Assembly: GCA_016716675.1 (NCBI GenBank)
Contig: JADJVG010000008.1
Location: forward strand, 62,001 to 126,000
DNA length: 64,000 nt
From: Hyphomicrobium sp.
GTDB taxonomy: Bacteria > Pseudomonadota > Alphaproteobacteria > Rhizobiales > Hyphomicrobiaceae
Direction of reading: 5' to 3'
Of this stretch, positions 1 through 11,067 are shown piece by piece. The stretch's first letter is position 1, and each line of letters begins with the position of its first letter. Under the pieces are notes generated by a model. It was not told the DNA's origin. It did no database searches and saw only the letters and a list, made by a program, of their open reading frames with translations. The position numbers and the translations under genes are program-made.

Positions 1-1049
1 CAGCGGCGCGCTTTTCAGCAATCGGGCGGATCGCGGCCATTGCGGAAAAGCGCGGCGCGCGCCATGTGCTCGTGGCGGGTGACATTTTCGACGCGGAAGA
101 TTTATCGACCAACGTGCTCCGCCGCGCCATGGAGCTGATGGCGGTGCATGCGTCGATCACCTGGGTGCTGCTGCCGGGCAACCATGATCCGGCCCGACAC
201 GGTGGCGTTTGGGATCGGGTGCAGCGTTTCGGCGCGCCGGGCAATGTCGTGCTGGCGCTGACCGACGGGGCGATCACACTGGGCGATGGCGTTGCTGTGC
301 TTGCCGCGCCTTTAACGAGCAAAAATCCGGGCCGCGACCCGACGCAATGGATGGACGCTGCGCCGACAGCAGACGGCACGCTGCGCATCGGCTTGGCGCA
401 TGGCTCGGTGCAGGGGTTCGGTAGTAACGGCGAAAGCTCGGTGCTGATCGCGCGCAATCGTGCGGAGACGGCGGGGCTTGCCTATCTGGCGCTCGGCGAC
501 TGGCATGGCACAACCCGCGTTGGGCCAGACACTTGGTATTCCGGCACGCCCGAACCGGATCGCTTTCCAAGTAACGAGCCGGGCCATGTGCTGGCGGTGA
601 GCGTTGTGCGGCAGGGCGCGGTCAACGTTGAGCGCATCGCGTCGGCGGACTTCGCGTGGGCGCGGCTGGCGGCAACAGTCAACACGACCGCCGATCTCTC
701 GACCATCGAAGCACAGTTCGCGGCACTCGGCGGGACGCAGAGCCGCGCGCTGGTCCGGCTGGCGCTTTCGGGCAGTCTCTCGCTCAGTGAGCATGCTGAC
801 TTCGACGCATGGCAGGAAGTATGGTCGGCGCGGCTGCGCTATCTCGAGGTTGATGCAGTCGCACTTGCCGTGCGACCGACGGAAACCGATTTCGATAGCC
901 TCGGCAGCGACGGGCCGCTGGTGGAAGCCGCTCGCAAACTGGCGGCTGTCGCGGCCAACCCTGCGCATGCGGACGCGGCTGTTGCGGCGCTGGCGCTGCA
1001 ACGCTTGTTCGGTTTCGCGGCAGAAGCGGCGCGTGAGGCGGGCACATGA
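1..1049 (+). CDS. SbcD/YhaO-like metallophosphoesterase (DNA repair exonuclease), 5' partial
   Basis: Calcineurin-like metallophosphoesterase of the SbcD/Mre11/YhaO type, expected to work with the ATPase encoded next as a DNA-end processing nuclease. The reading frame is open from base 3, so the true start and the first metal-binding motif (D-x-H) lie upstream of the window. Visible motifs are GDIFD at about base 80, GNHDP at about 178, GLAHGSV at about 390 and LALGDWHG at about 485, which supply the expected Asp, Asn and His metal ligands. A C-terminal region of about 150 residues follows. The stop overlaps the next start (ATGA), so the pair is translationally coupled. The family is certain; the exact role (SbcD, YhaO or another nuclease) is inferred. 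Confidence 0.88.
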   Translation, partial: AARFSAIGRIAAIAEKRGARHVLVAGDIFDAEDLSTNVLRRAMELMAVHASITWVLLPGNHDPARHGGVWDRVQRFGAPGNVVLALTDGAITLGDGVAVLAAPLTSKNPGRDPTQWMDAAPTADGTLRIGLAHGSVQGFGSNGESSVLIARNRAETAGLAYLALGDWHGTTRVGPDTWYSGTPEPDRFPSNEPGHVLAVSVVRQGAVNVERIASADFAWARLAATVNTTADLSTIEAQFAALGGTQSRALVRLALSGSLSLSEHADFDAWQEVWSARLRYLEVDAVALAVRPTETDFDSLGSDGPLVEAARKLAAVAANPAHADAAVAALALQRLFGFAAEAAREAGT

Positions 1050-3303
1050 AAATCCTGGCGCTGCGCGTTGCAGCTTTCCGCCGCTTTACCGATCCGGCGG
1101 CCATCGAAGATTTTGCCGAGGGCGTCAACGTGCTCGCCGGTCCCAATGAGATGGGCAAATCGACGTTCTTCCGCGCGCTCGAAGCAGCCTTTCTGACGCG
1201 CCATAAGGTCACCGGCAACGTCTTGAACGAGATGCGCCCGTTCGCGGGCGGCGAGCCGATGGTTGAAGCGGATTTCCTGCGCGAAGGCCGGCGCTGGCGG
1301 ATCCGCAAAAACTTCGGGCGCGGCAATGGCGCTATTCTAACCGATCTGACGGCGGGCCGCGTGGTCGCGCGCAACGCTGAGGCGGAAGACCAATTGGCGG
1401 CGCTGATCGGCAAGCCGAGCGACATGCACGGACCTTTGGGGCTGGTCTGGGTGCGCCAGCAGCACACGCTGGTGCGACCTGACCCGGATGTGGATGCGGC
1501 GACCGGCAAGGAGAAATCGCGCGGCGAACTGGGTGCTCTGCAAGCCGCCATCGGTCGCGAAGTCGAGTCGGCGGCGGGTGGTGAAGCCTTGCAGCGCGTG
1601 CAGCATCTGACCGCCAAGGCGCTTGATATTCTACTGACCAACACGCGCAACGCGCCGAAGAAAAATGGCCCCCTCGATCTGGCGCGCCGGGCGCGCGATG
1701 ACACGCGCCTTGAATTGGAACGCGCTGAAAGCGCGGTTGCTGGCGCCGAAAGACGTCTGGATGCGATCGCGGCGCTCAGCGCAGAATATGCGCAGATTTC
1801 GGCACCAGAGTACGCCGCCAGCCGCCGCCTGGATTTGCAGCAGCGTGACGCGGCGATGGCGGCGGAAGTGCAACGGCGCACGCAACTGGACCTTGCGCGG
1901 GAAGCGTTGAAGGCGCGGCTTCTCGAAGCTGAAAGCGCACGCAACGCCAGCGAGGCCGCGCGCAAACTGAAAGAACAAATCAGCTCGCTAGAATCGCAGC
2001 ATCGCGCCGCCGAGACGCTTGAACGCGATATCGCGACGCTGGCGGATGTCCTCAATTCGGATGCTGCAACGCGGCCACGCATCGAGCAACTGAGCACCCT
2101 GGCGCGAGACCGCGACATCGCGGCGGCTGAACTGCACGGCGATGCGGCACGCGTTGACATCATGCTTGAAGCGGGCGGGGCGGGGCGTGTCCGCATTGAT
2201 GGTCAAGGCGTTGCGGGCAAAGTCAGCCGCGACGTCACCGAACATATCGACATTGCCATTGATGGCATCGGCGCGATCCGTGTTTCCGCGCCCGGCGCCG
2301 AGCGCATTGCAGCGGCGCGACAGCGGCGCGATGGCGCCGTGCGGCGGCACAGCAGATCACGAATCTTCTGGCGGTGATCGGTGCCGGGTCGATCGCCGAC
2401 GCACAGATCCTTGCGGAGGCACGTGAGCGCACGGTCGCGTTGCTTGATCGGGCGCGTGCAAGATTGTCCGGCCTCGCGCCCAACGGATCGGCCGCAATTT
2501 CTTCCGCTATCGCGCGGATGACCGCCGAAAGCCAAGCTCTGACAGCGCGCGATGTGGATGAGTCGGGCTTGGAGGCCGCGGCGCGGGCGGCACGCGATCA
2601 CTTCGACAGTTTAAAAAATGCCGTGATGAACGACGCAGAGTTTCGCGCCGCCGTCGTCGCGTTGGATAGTGCGCGTCAAGCCGACAGAACAGCGGCAGAA
2701 ACCCTGCAGCGCCTGTCGAACCGGATTGAAAACCTGAAGAGCGAGCAGGCGGGTGCCGATGAGGATGGCCGCGCCGGTCAGGTCGATGCGCTGAAGGGCG
2801 CGTTCGAACGCCACGATAGGGAAGTCAAGCGACTGGAAGCCGAAGGCAAGGCGCTGCTGCTTCTGGCGCAGACGCTCGACGGCATTGAAGCGCAAGCACG
2901 CGACGCCTTTTTTGAGCCGGTCACCCGGCGTTTGCGGCCGCATTTGAATGACGTGTTTGGCGATGCCGATCTTGGCTTTAAGGACGCCTTCGCGATTTCC
3001 GGGCTGACCCGCGACGGCCAGCGCGAAGATTTCGCATCGCTGTCAGATGGGACGCGCGAGCAATTGAGTGTGTTGGTGCGCCTGTCGTTCGCGGAACTGC
3101 TGGCACAGCGCGGAACGCCGGTGCCGCTGGTGCTCGATGATCCGCTGGTCTATTCCGACGACGACCGTCTCGCCAAAGTTTGTGGCGTGCTGGAGCGTGC
3201 CTCAGCGCATCTGCAGATCATTGTGCTGACCTGCCGGGCAACGGCCTTTCAAACGCTTTCCGGCCACCGCGTGTCTGTGACGGCGTGGCGGCCGGAAGCA
3301 TAA
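1046..3303 (+). CDS. YhaN-like AAA/SMC-type ATPase, frameshifted
   Basis: Large ATPase partner of the upstream nuclease, resembling YhaN/SbcC/Rad50. The N-terminal half has Walker A GPNEMGKST (residues 32-40). The middle is rich in Ala, Arg and Glu heptads, consistent with coiled coil. The C-terminal half carries a signature-like LSDGTREQLSVL and a Walker B/D-loop LVLDDPLVYSDDDR. The frame changes at about 2330-2350, consistent with one missing base: the first frame ends at 2377, while the continuation, reading QITNLLAVIGAGSIADAQ, runs to 3303. The repaired protein is about 752 residues. Both halves look intact, so I treat it as one gene carrying an indel error, not as two genes. Confidence 0.82.
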
Positions 3304-3349
3304 TTTCAATTGCGCTGGTGCTCAGATGACCCGGCGCGGTGGCGCGTGA

Positions 3350-3856
3350 TCAGTTGGCGAGTTCCGGCAACCGCGGCGGCAGCGTGTAAACGGGTGCCGA
3401 TGGTGCCAGCTGGATCGAACGAGGATCGTCCGTCGTGCGCCGCGACTTGCCCTCAAACAGCGCGCCCTGCTCGATCGACAGGGACTGGTGATAGATGTCA
3501 CCTTCGACCTGGCTGGTCGATTGCAGCATCACGCGCTTGGAGCGGACCGAGCCGACGACGTGGCCACGGATGATGACTTCGTCAGCGACGATGCCGCCTT
3601 GGATGGTCGCGGATTCACCGATGACCACGTGGCTGCCGTGAATGTCGCCTTCAACGACGCCATCAACCTGAACTTCGCCTTTGGAAATGAGATTGCCGGT
3701 GATCGTGAGATCGGGACCGATCATCGATACGTTGCGATCGGTCGTGCGCGGTGCAGCCGCCAGGAACGGTCGTGCCGGAAAGGCTGCGGTATCGTTCGCG
3801 GAGTTGACTGGCTGAATTTTGAGTTCCGGATCAGTTCTACGGAAGTTCGGCAACAT
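3350..3856 (-). CDS. Bactofilin (polymer-forming cytoskeletal protein)
   Basis: 168-residue bactofilin (DUF583). Bactofilins polymerise into filaments at the membrane and help position cell-wall enzymes. A flexible N-terminal tail of about 45 residues is followed by a beta-helical core of Gly-, Val- and Ile-rich repeats (for example MIGPDLTITGNLISKGEVQVDG and IVADEVIIRGHVVGSV), then a Pro-rich tail. This is the family's usual size and plan. The M23 peptidase that often sits beside bactofilin genes in this order is not seen here. The gene is convergent with the YhaN-like gene. Confidence 0.9.
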   Translation of the reverse strand: MLPNFRRTDPELKIQPVNSANDTAAFPARPFLAAAPRTTDRNVSMIGPDLTITGNLISKGEVQVDGVVEGDIHGSHVVIGESATIQGGIVADEVIIRGHVVGSVRSKRVMLQSTSQVEGDIYHQSLSIEQGALFEGKSRRTTDDPRSIQLAPSAPVYTLPPRLPELAN

Positions 3857-4075
3857 TGAATAATCCCCTCTGACACAACTTAAGCAACTACCCCGTACTC
3901 ATCGAATAAACGCACGCCGAACTACCCCGCCAGCAATGAGCACTGGTGATTCGCCTAACAGCTTTGGAACGGCACGTCAGCCTAGCGGCTAAAACTATCC
4001 ACCGTAAATCCCAAACTGACGCCCGCTAACGCCTCCATACGCCTGGAGTGTGGCCGAAGATCCACGGTTTGTAGG

Positions 4076-4564
4076 TCAGCGGGCAGCGGGCTTACCCTTG
4101 CCCTTGAGAGCCTTGACGGCGGCCAGCACCGCTTCCGCATGTCCCGGCACCTTAACCTTACGCCAGCTTTGGGCTAACCGACCGTCTGCGTCGACCAGAA
4201 ACGTCGAGCGCTCAACCCCCATATATTTTCTGCCATACATCGATTTTTCCACCCAAACGCCATAGGCCGTGGCGGCCCCTTTGTCCTCGTCGGCGGCGAG
4301 CTGGAGGTTCAGCTCGTGTTTGGTTTTGAACTTCGTATGGCTAACGGCACTATCTGGCGAGATGCCTATGATTTCAGCACCCGCGGCAGCAAAGTCCGCG
4401 GCGAGGCAGGAGAAGTCCTTGGCCTCGGCTGTGCAACCCGACGTGTCGTCCTTGGGGTAGAAGTAGACCACGACCGGGCGGCCCTTGAGCCGGCTCAATT
4501 GGATAATTTTCCCGTCATCGCCGGGAAGTTTGAAATCAGGAGCTTTTTTGCCATCCTCGAGCAT
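4076..4564 (-). CDS. bcp: Thiol peroxidase, Bcp/PrxQ-type peroxiredoxin
   Basis: 162-residue thioredoxin-dependent peroxiredoxin that reduces hydroperoxides. The catalytic segment FYPKDDTSGCT gives the peroxidatic Cys44 in the expected P-x(3)-T/S-x(2)-C context. Enzymes of the E. coli Bcp kind have a resolving Cys five residues later; here that position is Lys49 and the next cysteine is Cys53. Resolution may therefore use Cys53 or a partner thiol. It is a single gene flanked by bactofilin and by the divergent AsmA-like gene. The family call is secure. Confidence 0.93.
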   Translation of the reverse strand: MLEDGKKAPDFKLPGDDGKIIQLSRLKGRPVVVYFYPKDDTSGCTAEAKDFSCLAADFAAAGAEIIGISPDSAVSHTKFKTKHELNLQLAADEDKGAATAYGVWVEKSMYGRKYMGVERSTFLVDADGRLAQSWRKVKVPGHAEAVLAAVKALKGKGKPAAR

Positions 4565-4797
4565 CGCGAGACGCCTTTCTTTTGTCGCTTTTGGTGCCGT
4601 ACGTGGACCGCTACGAGCGAAGCAGTTACCAGGATTTCAGTGGCCTCGCGCTGACAAAAATTCTGGCATGCGGACCGCGCAGCATTGGGGTGCCTTTGAC
4701 CGGCCGTAGTGGCTGTCGAGGGCGTAAGGGAAGACGTTGAACACGAGACCTCCAGGCACACGCTCCAGGCGATCCGCAGCCAGGGCCCGGGCGCACT

Positions 4798-7700
4798 GTG
4801 CCTCCACCGCTGCCGGCGGTCGGCGTGCGCACGGTCACGGTCAATAAGGGTCCGAAACAGCCGCCGCCGGTCCGGCCAGGAAGCCCGAAAAAGAGCCGGC
4901 GCGGGCTGCTCTCATGCGCCAAGACGCTAGTCTGTTCCGTCGTGCCTGTTGTGTTGCTGGCGGTGATTGCCGCCGGGATTACATGCGTGCGGCTGCGCCA
5001 CGTAGCCCGATCGGATTTGACTTCCTGGGGCGTGACCCCCGTTGAGCGCGCATCAACGCCGAACTGGTCAACCACTCGGTCAAGATCGACGGCGCGGAAC
5101 ATCGCTGACGGACACGGGCGAGCTCGAATTCCGCTTGCGGCAATTGAGTATCTTCGACAACGACGGCGACGCCGTCGGCGGGTCGCCGCTCGCGGCTGTC
5201 AACATATCAGCGGCGGCACTGTGGAAGTTGCGCATCGTGCCGGCCCGCGTCGAACTCATCGATCCTGAAATCAACCTCGTCTATACCGACAGCGACGGAT
5301 TGGCTGTCGATGAGGTCGCCAACACGGCGGCGCTTGAGAAAGCCAAGGCCGCGCAAGCTGAGGAAGGCGGAAATGCGCCGTCTGGCACCACGACTATCGA
5401 GCGCCCTACGGGTCCGCCGCGCGCCGTCAATATCGCAAAAATATTAAGTGAAGCCTCGCAGCGCGCACGCAAGCGCCAGGGCGCAACATCGTACCTTACT
5501 GAAATTGGTGTTCGCAACGCGACCATCAAACTAAGCTATCATGGCAACTCCTCGTCGTGGAAAGTGCCCGACGCCAGTATTGATCTCGATCATGCTCGCC
5601 GCCGCAGTGTGATCTCCGGGCGCGCGCGCGTCATGTCTCCGCGCGGACCTTGGTTGATCACCTTTGTGACCGACGAGACCGAGAAAAGCGGACGTCTTGA
5701 AGTCAAGGCGACGGTGCGTGATCTGGTGCCGGCTTCTCTTGCGGGCGCCGCACCGCCCTTGGCGCTGATGGAGATGTTCGACCTGCCGGTGGCTGGAGAT
5801 GCGACCGTCGAATTGTCGACGGATGGCAATGTTGAAAGTGCGCAGATTGCGATCGAGGCTGGCGCTGGGCGCATTGTGCCGACGCATAAACTCGAACACG
5901 CCTTGAACCTGACCGCGGCGCTTTTGAAGCTCGATTATGACGGCTCTGCGCGCACTTGGCAGCTCATGCCGTCACCTGTGAAGTGGGCGGAAGGCAGCGC
6001 CATGTTTGCAGGCTCCGCCAAGAACACAGCGGCAGACGACCAGCCGGCGGAATGGCAGTATGCGGTCGAAGGTAAAAACGGCCTGTTCGAAGGCACCGAG
6101 TATGCGGTTCCGGCTGTCACCGTCGATGTGTGGACTGCCAATGGCGTCGTTGTTCCGCGGCGCGGCTTTTTCCAAGTGTCGCAGGCCCGCTTCGTCGGCG
6201 GCGGTGCGGACATCGGGTTGAGTGCCGTCAGCCAGCCCGGCGACAAAGAGCAGAGCACCACTGTGGATGTTACGCTGTCGCCGATGCCGCTGGAAACGAT
6301 GAAAGCCATTTGGCCGAAAGCCCTGGCGCCGGGCGCACGCTCTTGGATCGGCGAACGCGTCACCGCCGCAACCTTCAAGGGCGGCACGCTCAATTTTCGA
6401 ACAGGTGAATTTCGCGAAGGTGAATCGCCTGAGCTCGGTCATAGTGGAGAGCGATTGACGGCGACGTTCGAAGTCGATGATGCGCAGTTCATTCCGCTGC
6501 CGGGCATGGCGCCTATCGTGGCGCCGAAGGGCCTCATCAGTATCCAGGATAATGTCCTCGAAGTTACGGTGCCGGACGCAACCGTCATTCTTGCCGGTAA
6601 TAGAACCGTCCCAATCAAGGCCGGCAAACTTGTCGGCGATGATGTTCTGAAGCCGCGCACGCTCGGCGAAATCACGTTCACGTCGCAGTCCGCACTCGGG
6701 CCATTTCTCGAAACGGTTGAGATGATGCCGTTGCGTGCGGTCCGAGAGGCCGCACCATTCCCGAAAGCGGCGGAAGGCAAAGTCGATGCGCAATTGACGA
6801 TCAAGTTGCCGCTGGTTGCTGAACTCAACGCCGATGAAGTCGTGGTAGAGGGCAAGGCCCGCATAACGGATGGGCGCTTTGGCAAAATCGGCGGGCAGTT
6901 CGATGTGCAGGGGTTCACCCTGGCGCTCGATCTCACCAGTACGGCGCTAGATGCCAAGGGCGATCTGCTGGTCAACGGCGTGCCGGGCAAGATCATCGGT
7001 CAGCGCGTTTTCGGCGTCGAGGGCGATCTGCAGCCGCCAATAAAAGTTACCGCCAAGCTCGATGAAGCCGACCGCAATCAGCTGGGTCTCGATATCAACG
7101 ATTTTGTGCGCGGCGTCGTGCCGGTTGAAATCTCGATGCAGAAAGGCCTGCGGCCGGAGCCTGTCATCAAGGTGCGGGGGGATTTGACGAATGCGGAAAT
7201 CGCCATCGATCCCGTGGCGTGGCGCAAGGTGCCTGGGAAGCAGGCGATGGTCGAAGCAGACATCGTCAGCGGCAAGCCTCCCAACAAGACCGAGTTGCAG
7301 AATTTCAAGGTGTCTGGCGAGGATATTGCCGTCGAGGGTTGGATCGGTATCGGTGCCGACGGCAAAATGCGCGAATTTTTGTTCCCGGCGTTTGCCCTCA
7401 ATGTCGTGTCGCGACTTGAAGTGCAGGGCACGCTGAGCAACGACAATATTTGGTCGATCAAAGCCAACGGAGCGACGTTCGATGGACGAGATGTGTTTCG
7501 CTCACTGTTTTCCGTCGGCGATGGGGCAGCGCCGAAAGGTCGCTCGTCAAAAGACTCGAAGGGCACAAACCTGGCTGTCGAAATAGGCAACGTCATCGGC
7601 AACAACGACACCTCGATGCGCAACTTCAAGATGAAGCTTTCGACCCGTTCGGAAAAGCTGTCGGCTTTCGATGCGCGCGGCACGCTCGATGGCGGCACGC

Positions 7701-8518
7701 CTTTGGCGGCGGTGCTCGATCAATCGGGTGGCGGGCGGCGGATGCTCGTCGATTCACCCGATGCCGGTCAGGTGATGAAACTGATCGGCTTCTATCCGAA
7801 TATGCAAAATGGCCGCCTGCGGCTGGAGGTCAATCTCGACGGCAAGGGCGCTGCTGAAAAGACCGGCGTGCTGTGGGTCGATAACTTCAAGGTTCTGGGC
7901 GACCCGATCGTGAGCGAGGTTGTCGGCAGTGCCGACGATGGACGCCCTGCGATCGGCGGAAAACGCAAGGTGACGCGCGAAGTCTTCCAATTCGACCGCA
8001 TGCGCGCGCCGTTCTCCGTCGGCTATGGCCAGTTCGTTCTGGAAGAATCGTATGTGAAAGGACCTCTGGTTGGCGCCAACCTGCGCGGTAAGGTCGATTT
8101 CAAAACGCGCCGCGTCAACATTGGCGGAACGTACATTCCGCTGCAGGGGCTCAATAGTGCGCTCGGCGGCATCCCGCTTCTCGGCCAGATCCTTTCCGGC
8201 GCCCATGGCGAAGGTATTTTCGGCATCACGTTTGCTGTGCAGGGGCCGCTTGATGATCCGCAGGTGCTGGTCAATCCTCTGTCGCTGGTGGCGCCCGGCA
8301 TCTTCCGCGAGGTGTTTCAGATGACGGGGCAGAATCCGAGCGTACAGGTGCGTGAGGACCGCTCGCCAAGCAAGCCCGTCAAGGAACGGGTGCGGGCTTC
8401 CAGCGTGCCCTCGGACGCGGCGTCGGTTCAGCGCGCGCGCAAGGCCGACAATCCGTCGGCGGTCGTCGATGGCTGGTCATCGACGACGACCGAGAAGCCG
8501 ACGAAAAAGTCCAACTAA
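4798..8518 (+). CDS. AsmA-like DUF3971 envelope protein, N-terminus disrupted by indels
   Basis: Very large inner-membrane-anchored protein of the AsmA/YhdP (DUF3971) superfamily, thought to bridge the periplasm and take part in outer-membrane lipid homeostasis. A basic Pro-rich leader and one transmembrane segment (ending VVLLAVIAAGITCV, coded at about 4915-4990) lie in one frame. A short stretch containing GFDFL and RINAELVNHSVKIDGA lies in another. From about 5100 to 8518 a single open frame of more than 1,100 residues has the beta-rich repeats of the family. At least four indels between about 4985 and 5102 separate these pieces. The start at GTG 4798 is provisional. It is divergent from bcp and convergent with tyrS. 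Confidence 0.8.
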
Positions 8519-8522
8519 CCGC

Positions 8523-9794
8523 TCACACCGGCTTCAGAAGAATATGCTTCTTCTTGCCAAGCGAGAGCTTGATGACGCCGTCGTTCGTCACGTCGCGCGC
8601 CGACAGTTGCGCCTTGTCGCTGGTGACGGCGGCGTCGTTGATTTTCAGGCCCCCGCCTTGAACCTGACGGCGCGCCTCACTGTTCGACGCGACAAGGCCA
8701 GCCTTGACGAAGGCAGCCAATACGCCGAGACCGGCGTCGAGTTCCGCTTTGGCAATCTCGATTGTTGGCAGATCGGCGGCGAGGGTGCCTTGCTCGAAGG
8801 TTTTCTTGGCCGTTTCCGCGGCTGCCTCGGCTTTGTCGCGGCCATGCACGAGGGCGGTCGCTTCTGTCGCGAGAACCTTCTTCGCGTCGTTGATGTCGGC
8901 ACCCTGGAGGGCTGCGAGGCGGGCAATTTCCGGCATCGGCAGCAGCGTGAAGAGTTTCAGGAAGCGCTCGACGTCGGCATCCTCGGTGTTGCGCCAGAAC
9001 TGCCAGTAGTCGTAGGCCGAAAGCTGCGCTTCGTTCAGCCAGACGGCGCCGGACGCGGTTTTGCCCATCTTGGCGCCGGAGGCCGTCGTGAGCAGCGGGC
9101 AGGTCAACGCGAACAGCGGATGCTTGACGCCCATGCGGCGGCCGAGATCAATGCCGGTGACGATGTTGCCCCACTGGTCGGAGCCGCCCATCTGCAGGTT
9201 GCAGCCGTAGCGGCGTGACAGTTCGACAAAGTCGTAGGCCTGCAGCAGCATGTAGTTGAATTCGATAAACGACAGTTCCTGTTCGCGGTCGAGACGCAGC
9301 TTGGCGCTATCCATGGTCAACATGCGATTGACCGAGAAGTGGCGGCCGACATCGCGCAGGAAGTCGATGTAGTTGAGCGGCGCCAGCCATTCGGCGTTAT
9401 CGACCATGACGGCGTCGGTTTTGCCGTCGCCGAATTTCAGGAACTGCGCGAACACGCCTTTGATCGCCTGCTTGTTGGCATCGATCTCTTCGACACTGCG
9501 CAGCACGCGCGTTTCATCCTTGCCGGATGGATCGCCGACGCGCGTCGTGCCGCCGCCCATGAGCGCGATCGGTTTGCCCGCGCCGGAGGCTTGCAGCCAG
9601 TGCAGCATCATGATCGACAGCAAGTGCCCGATGTGGAGCGATGGCGCGGTGCAGTCATAGCCGACGTAGGCGATGATCCGGCCTTCGGCCGCCGCCTTAT
9701 CGACGCCCGGCATATCTGAGCACTGATGAATGAAGCCACGTTCCGTCATGACCTTGAGGAAGTCAGATGCCGGGGCCGCAGGGGATGTCGTCAT
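8523..9794 (-). CDS. tyrS: Tyrosyl-tRNA synthetase
   Basis: Class I aminoacyl-tRNA synthetase that charges tRNA-Tyr in the cytoplasm. The 423-residue length is normal for bacterial TyrRS. The HIGH motif is HIGH at residues 54-57, and the KMSKS loop is KMGKT at 242-246. The tyrosine-binding region includes YVGYDCTAPS and QMGGSDQWGN. The C-terminal 70 residues form an S4-like RNA-binding domain. It is divergent from anmK with about 125 bp between the starts, an arrangement common in this order. The frame is intact although its neighbours carry indels. Confidence 0.97.
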   Translation of the reverse strand: MTTSPAAPASDFLKVMTERGFIHQCSDMPGVDKAAAEGRIIAYVGYDCTAPSLHIGHLLSIMMLHWLQASGAGKPIALMGGGTTRVGDPSGKDETRVLRSVEEIDANKQAIKGVFAQFLKFGDGKTDAVMVDNAEWLAPLNYIDFLRDVGRHFSVNRMLTMDSAKLRLDREQELSFIEFNYMLLQAYDFVELSRRYGCNLQMGGSDQWGNIVTGIDLGRRMGVKHPLFALTCPLLTTASGAKMGKTASGAVWLNEAQLSAYDYWQFWRNTEDADVERFLKLFTLLPMPEIARLAALQGADINDAKKVLATEATALVHGRDKAEAAAETAKKTFEQGTLAADLPTIEIAKAELDAGLGVLAAFVKAGLVASNSEARRQVQGGGLKINDAAVTSDKAQLSARDVTNDGVIKLSLGKKKHILLKPV

Positions 9795-9919
9795 GGTGTT
9801 TTCGCTTGCTCGACGTGAGGAATGGTCTTCCGGCCTGCGTGAACCCGGCGTAGGGTCCGCGACCGGCGCTCCGGCAGAACGCCGGCGTATCCGCCAAGGG
9901 CCTACACGGGAAGGGTCGA

Positions 9920-11040
9920 ATGGGCAAGATTATGCGGGCGCTGGGCCTGATGAGCGGCACCTCGCTCGATGGCATTGATGTCGCGATGATCGACACCGAC
10001 GGCGCCGCTGAGGTGGTGCGGGGCCCGTCGATGACCGTGCCGTATGAGCCTGAATTCCGGCGCGCGCTGGTCCAGGCACTGGCCGACGCACACACCATCG
10101 CCGACCGCAGGGATCGCCCGGCGTCCTTGGCGCAAACCGAACGCGATCTGACAGACATTCATGCCGCGGCCGTCGCGGCATTTTTGCAGACGCACGGCAT
10201 TGCCGGCTCGTCGCTCGATGTGATCGGCTTTCATGGCCAGACTGTGCTGCACCGGCCGAAAGCCGGTCTGACCGTACAACTCGGCATTGGCCAAGTGCTG
10301 GCTGACGTGACGCGCTGTCCCGGTCGTGTTCGACATGCGGGCCGCTGACGTCGCGGCGGGCGGGCAGGGCGCGCCTTTGGTGCCCATCTACCATCAGGCG
10401 TTGACCGCCAGCCGCGTTGACCGGCCGTTGGCGATTGTGAATATCGGTGGCGTTGCCAACGTCACATGGATCGGTCGCGACGGCCGCCTGATCGCGTTCG
10501 ATACCGGCCTGGCAACGCGCTGATCGACGACTGGATGTTGAAGCACGCTGGCCTGCCTACGACGCGGGCGGCGCTGCTGCCGCGCGTGGCAAGGTGCACG
10601 ATGATCTCGTGCATTTCTATCTCAACCACGGGTTCTTCGCCGCGCCGCCGCCGAAGTCACTCGACCGCAACGCGTTCTTCTGGGATTTGATTGATGGCCT
10701 CAGCGTCGAAGACGGCGCCGCGACGCTCAGCGCGTTCACGGCCGGCGCAATCGCCAAGGCGCGCGAGCATATGCCGGAAGAGCCGGAGCTGTGGATCGTT
10801 GCCGGCGGTGGACGGCGCAACAAGACGATCATGAACATGATTGCTGGGCTAGTGCACAACGCCGTCGTGCCGTCTGAGGCCGCAGGTCTCGACGGCGACA
10901 GCCTCGAAGCGGAAGCCTGGGCCTATCTGGCCGTGCGTTCGCTGCGTGGTCTGCCGTTGACATTCCCGGGCACAACCGGCGTCGCAGAACCCGTGACGGG
11001 CGGTGTTCTGGCGTCACCGCGCGGATCACTTTTGCATTGA
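9920..11040 (+). CDS. anmK: Anhydro-N-acetylmuramic acid kinase, frameshifted
   Basis: Kinase and hydrolase of peptidoglycan recycling that converts 1,6-anhydro-MurNAc to MurNAc-6-phosphate. The N-terminal ATP-binding motif GLMSGTSLDGIDVA, the segment VIGFHGQTV, the motif IVNIGGVANVTWI and the C-terminal IVAGGGRRNKTIM are all present but lie in different frames. Three indels explain this: an extra C at about 10319-10321, a missing C at about 10507 (the phase expected to read DTGPGNALIDDWM) and a missing T at about 10558. The corrected protein is about 373 residues, the usual length. Every motif survives after correction, so the gene is probably intact in the organism. Confidence 0.88.
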
Positions 11041-11067
11041 AACAGCCGTTTTGAAGGGGAAATACGC

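Noticed and set aside
784..2196. 470-residue minus-strand ORF
   Set aside because: Antisense to the YhaN-like ATPase, whose Walker motifs are clear; the antisense product is Ser/Arg/Ala-rich low complexity typical of GC-rich shadow frames.
9920..11040. anmK as a decayed pseudogene
   Set aside because: All motifs survive and all three shifts are single bases in or near short runs, as in neighbouring essential genes; error is the simpler cause.
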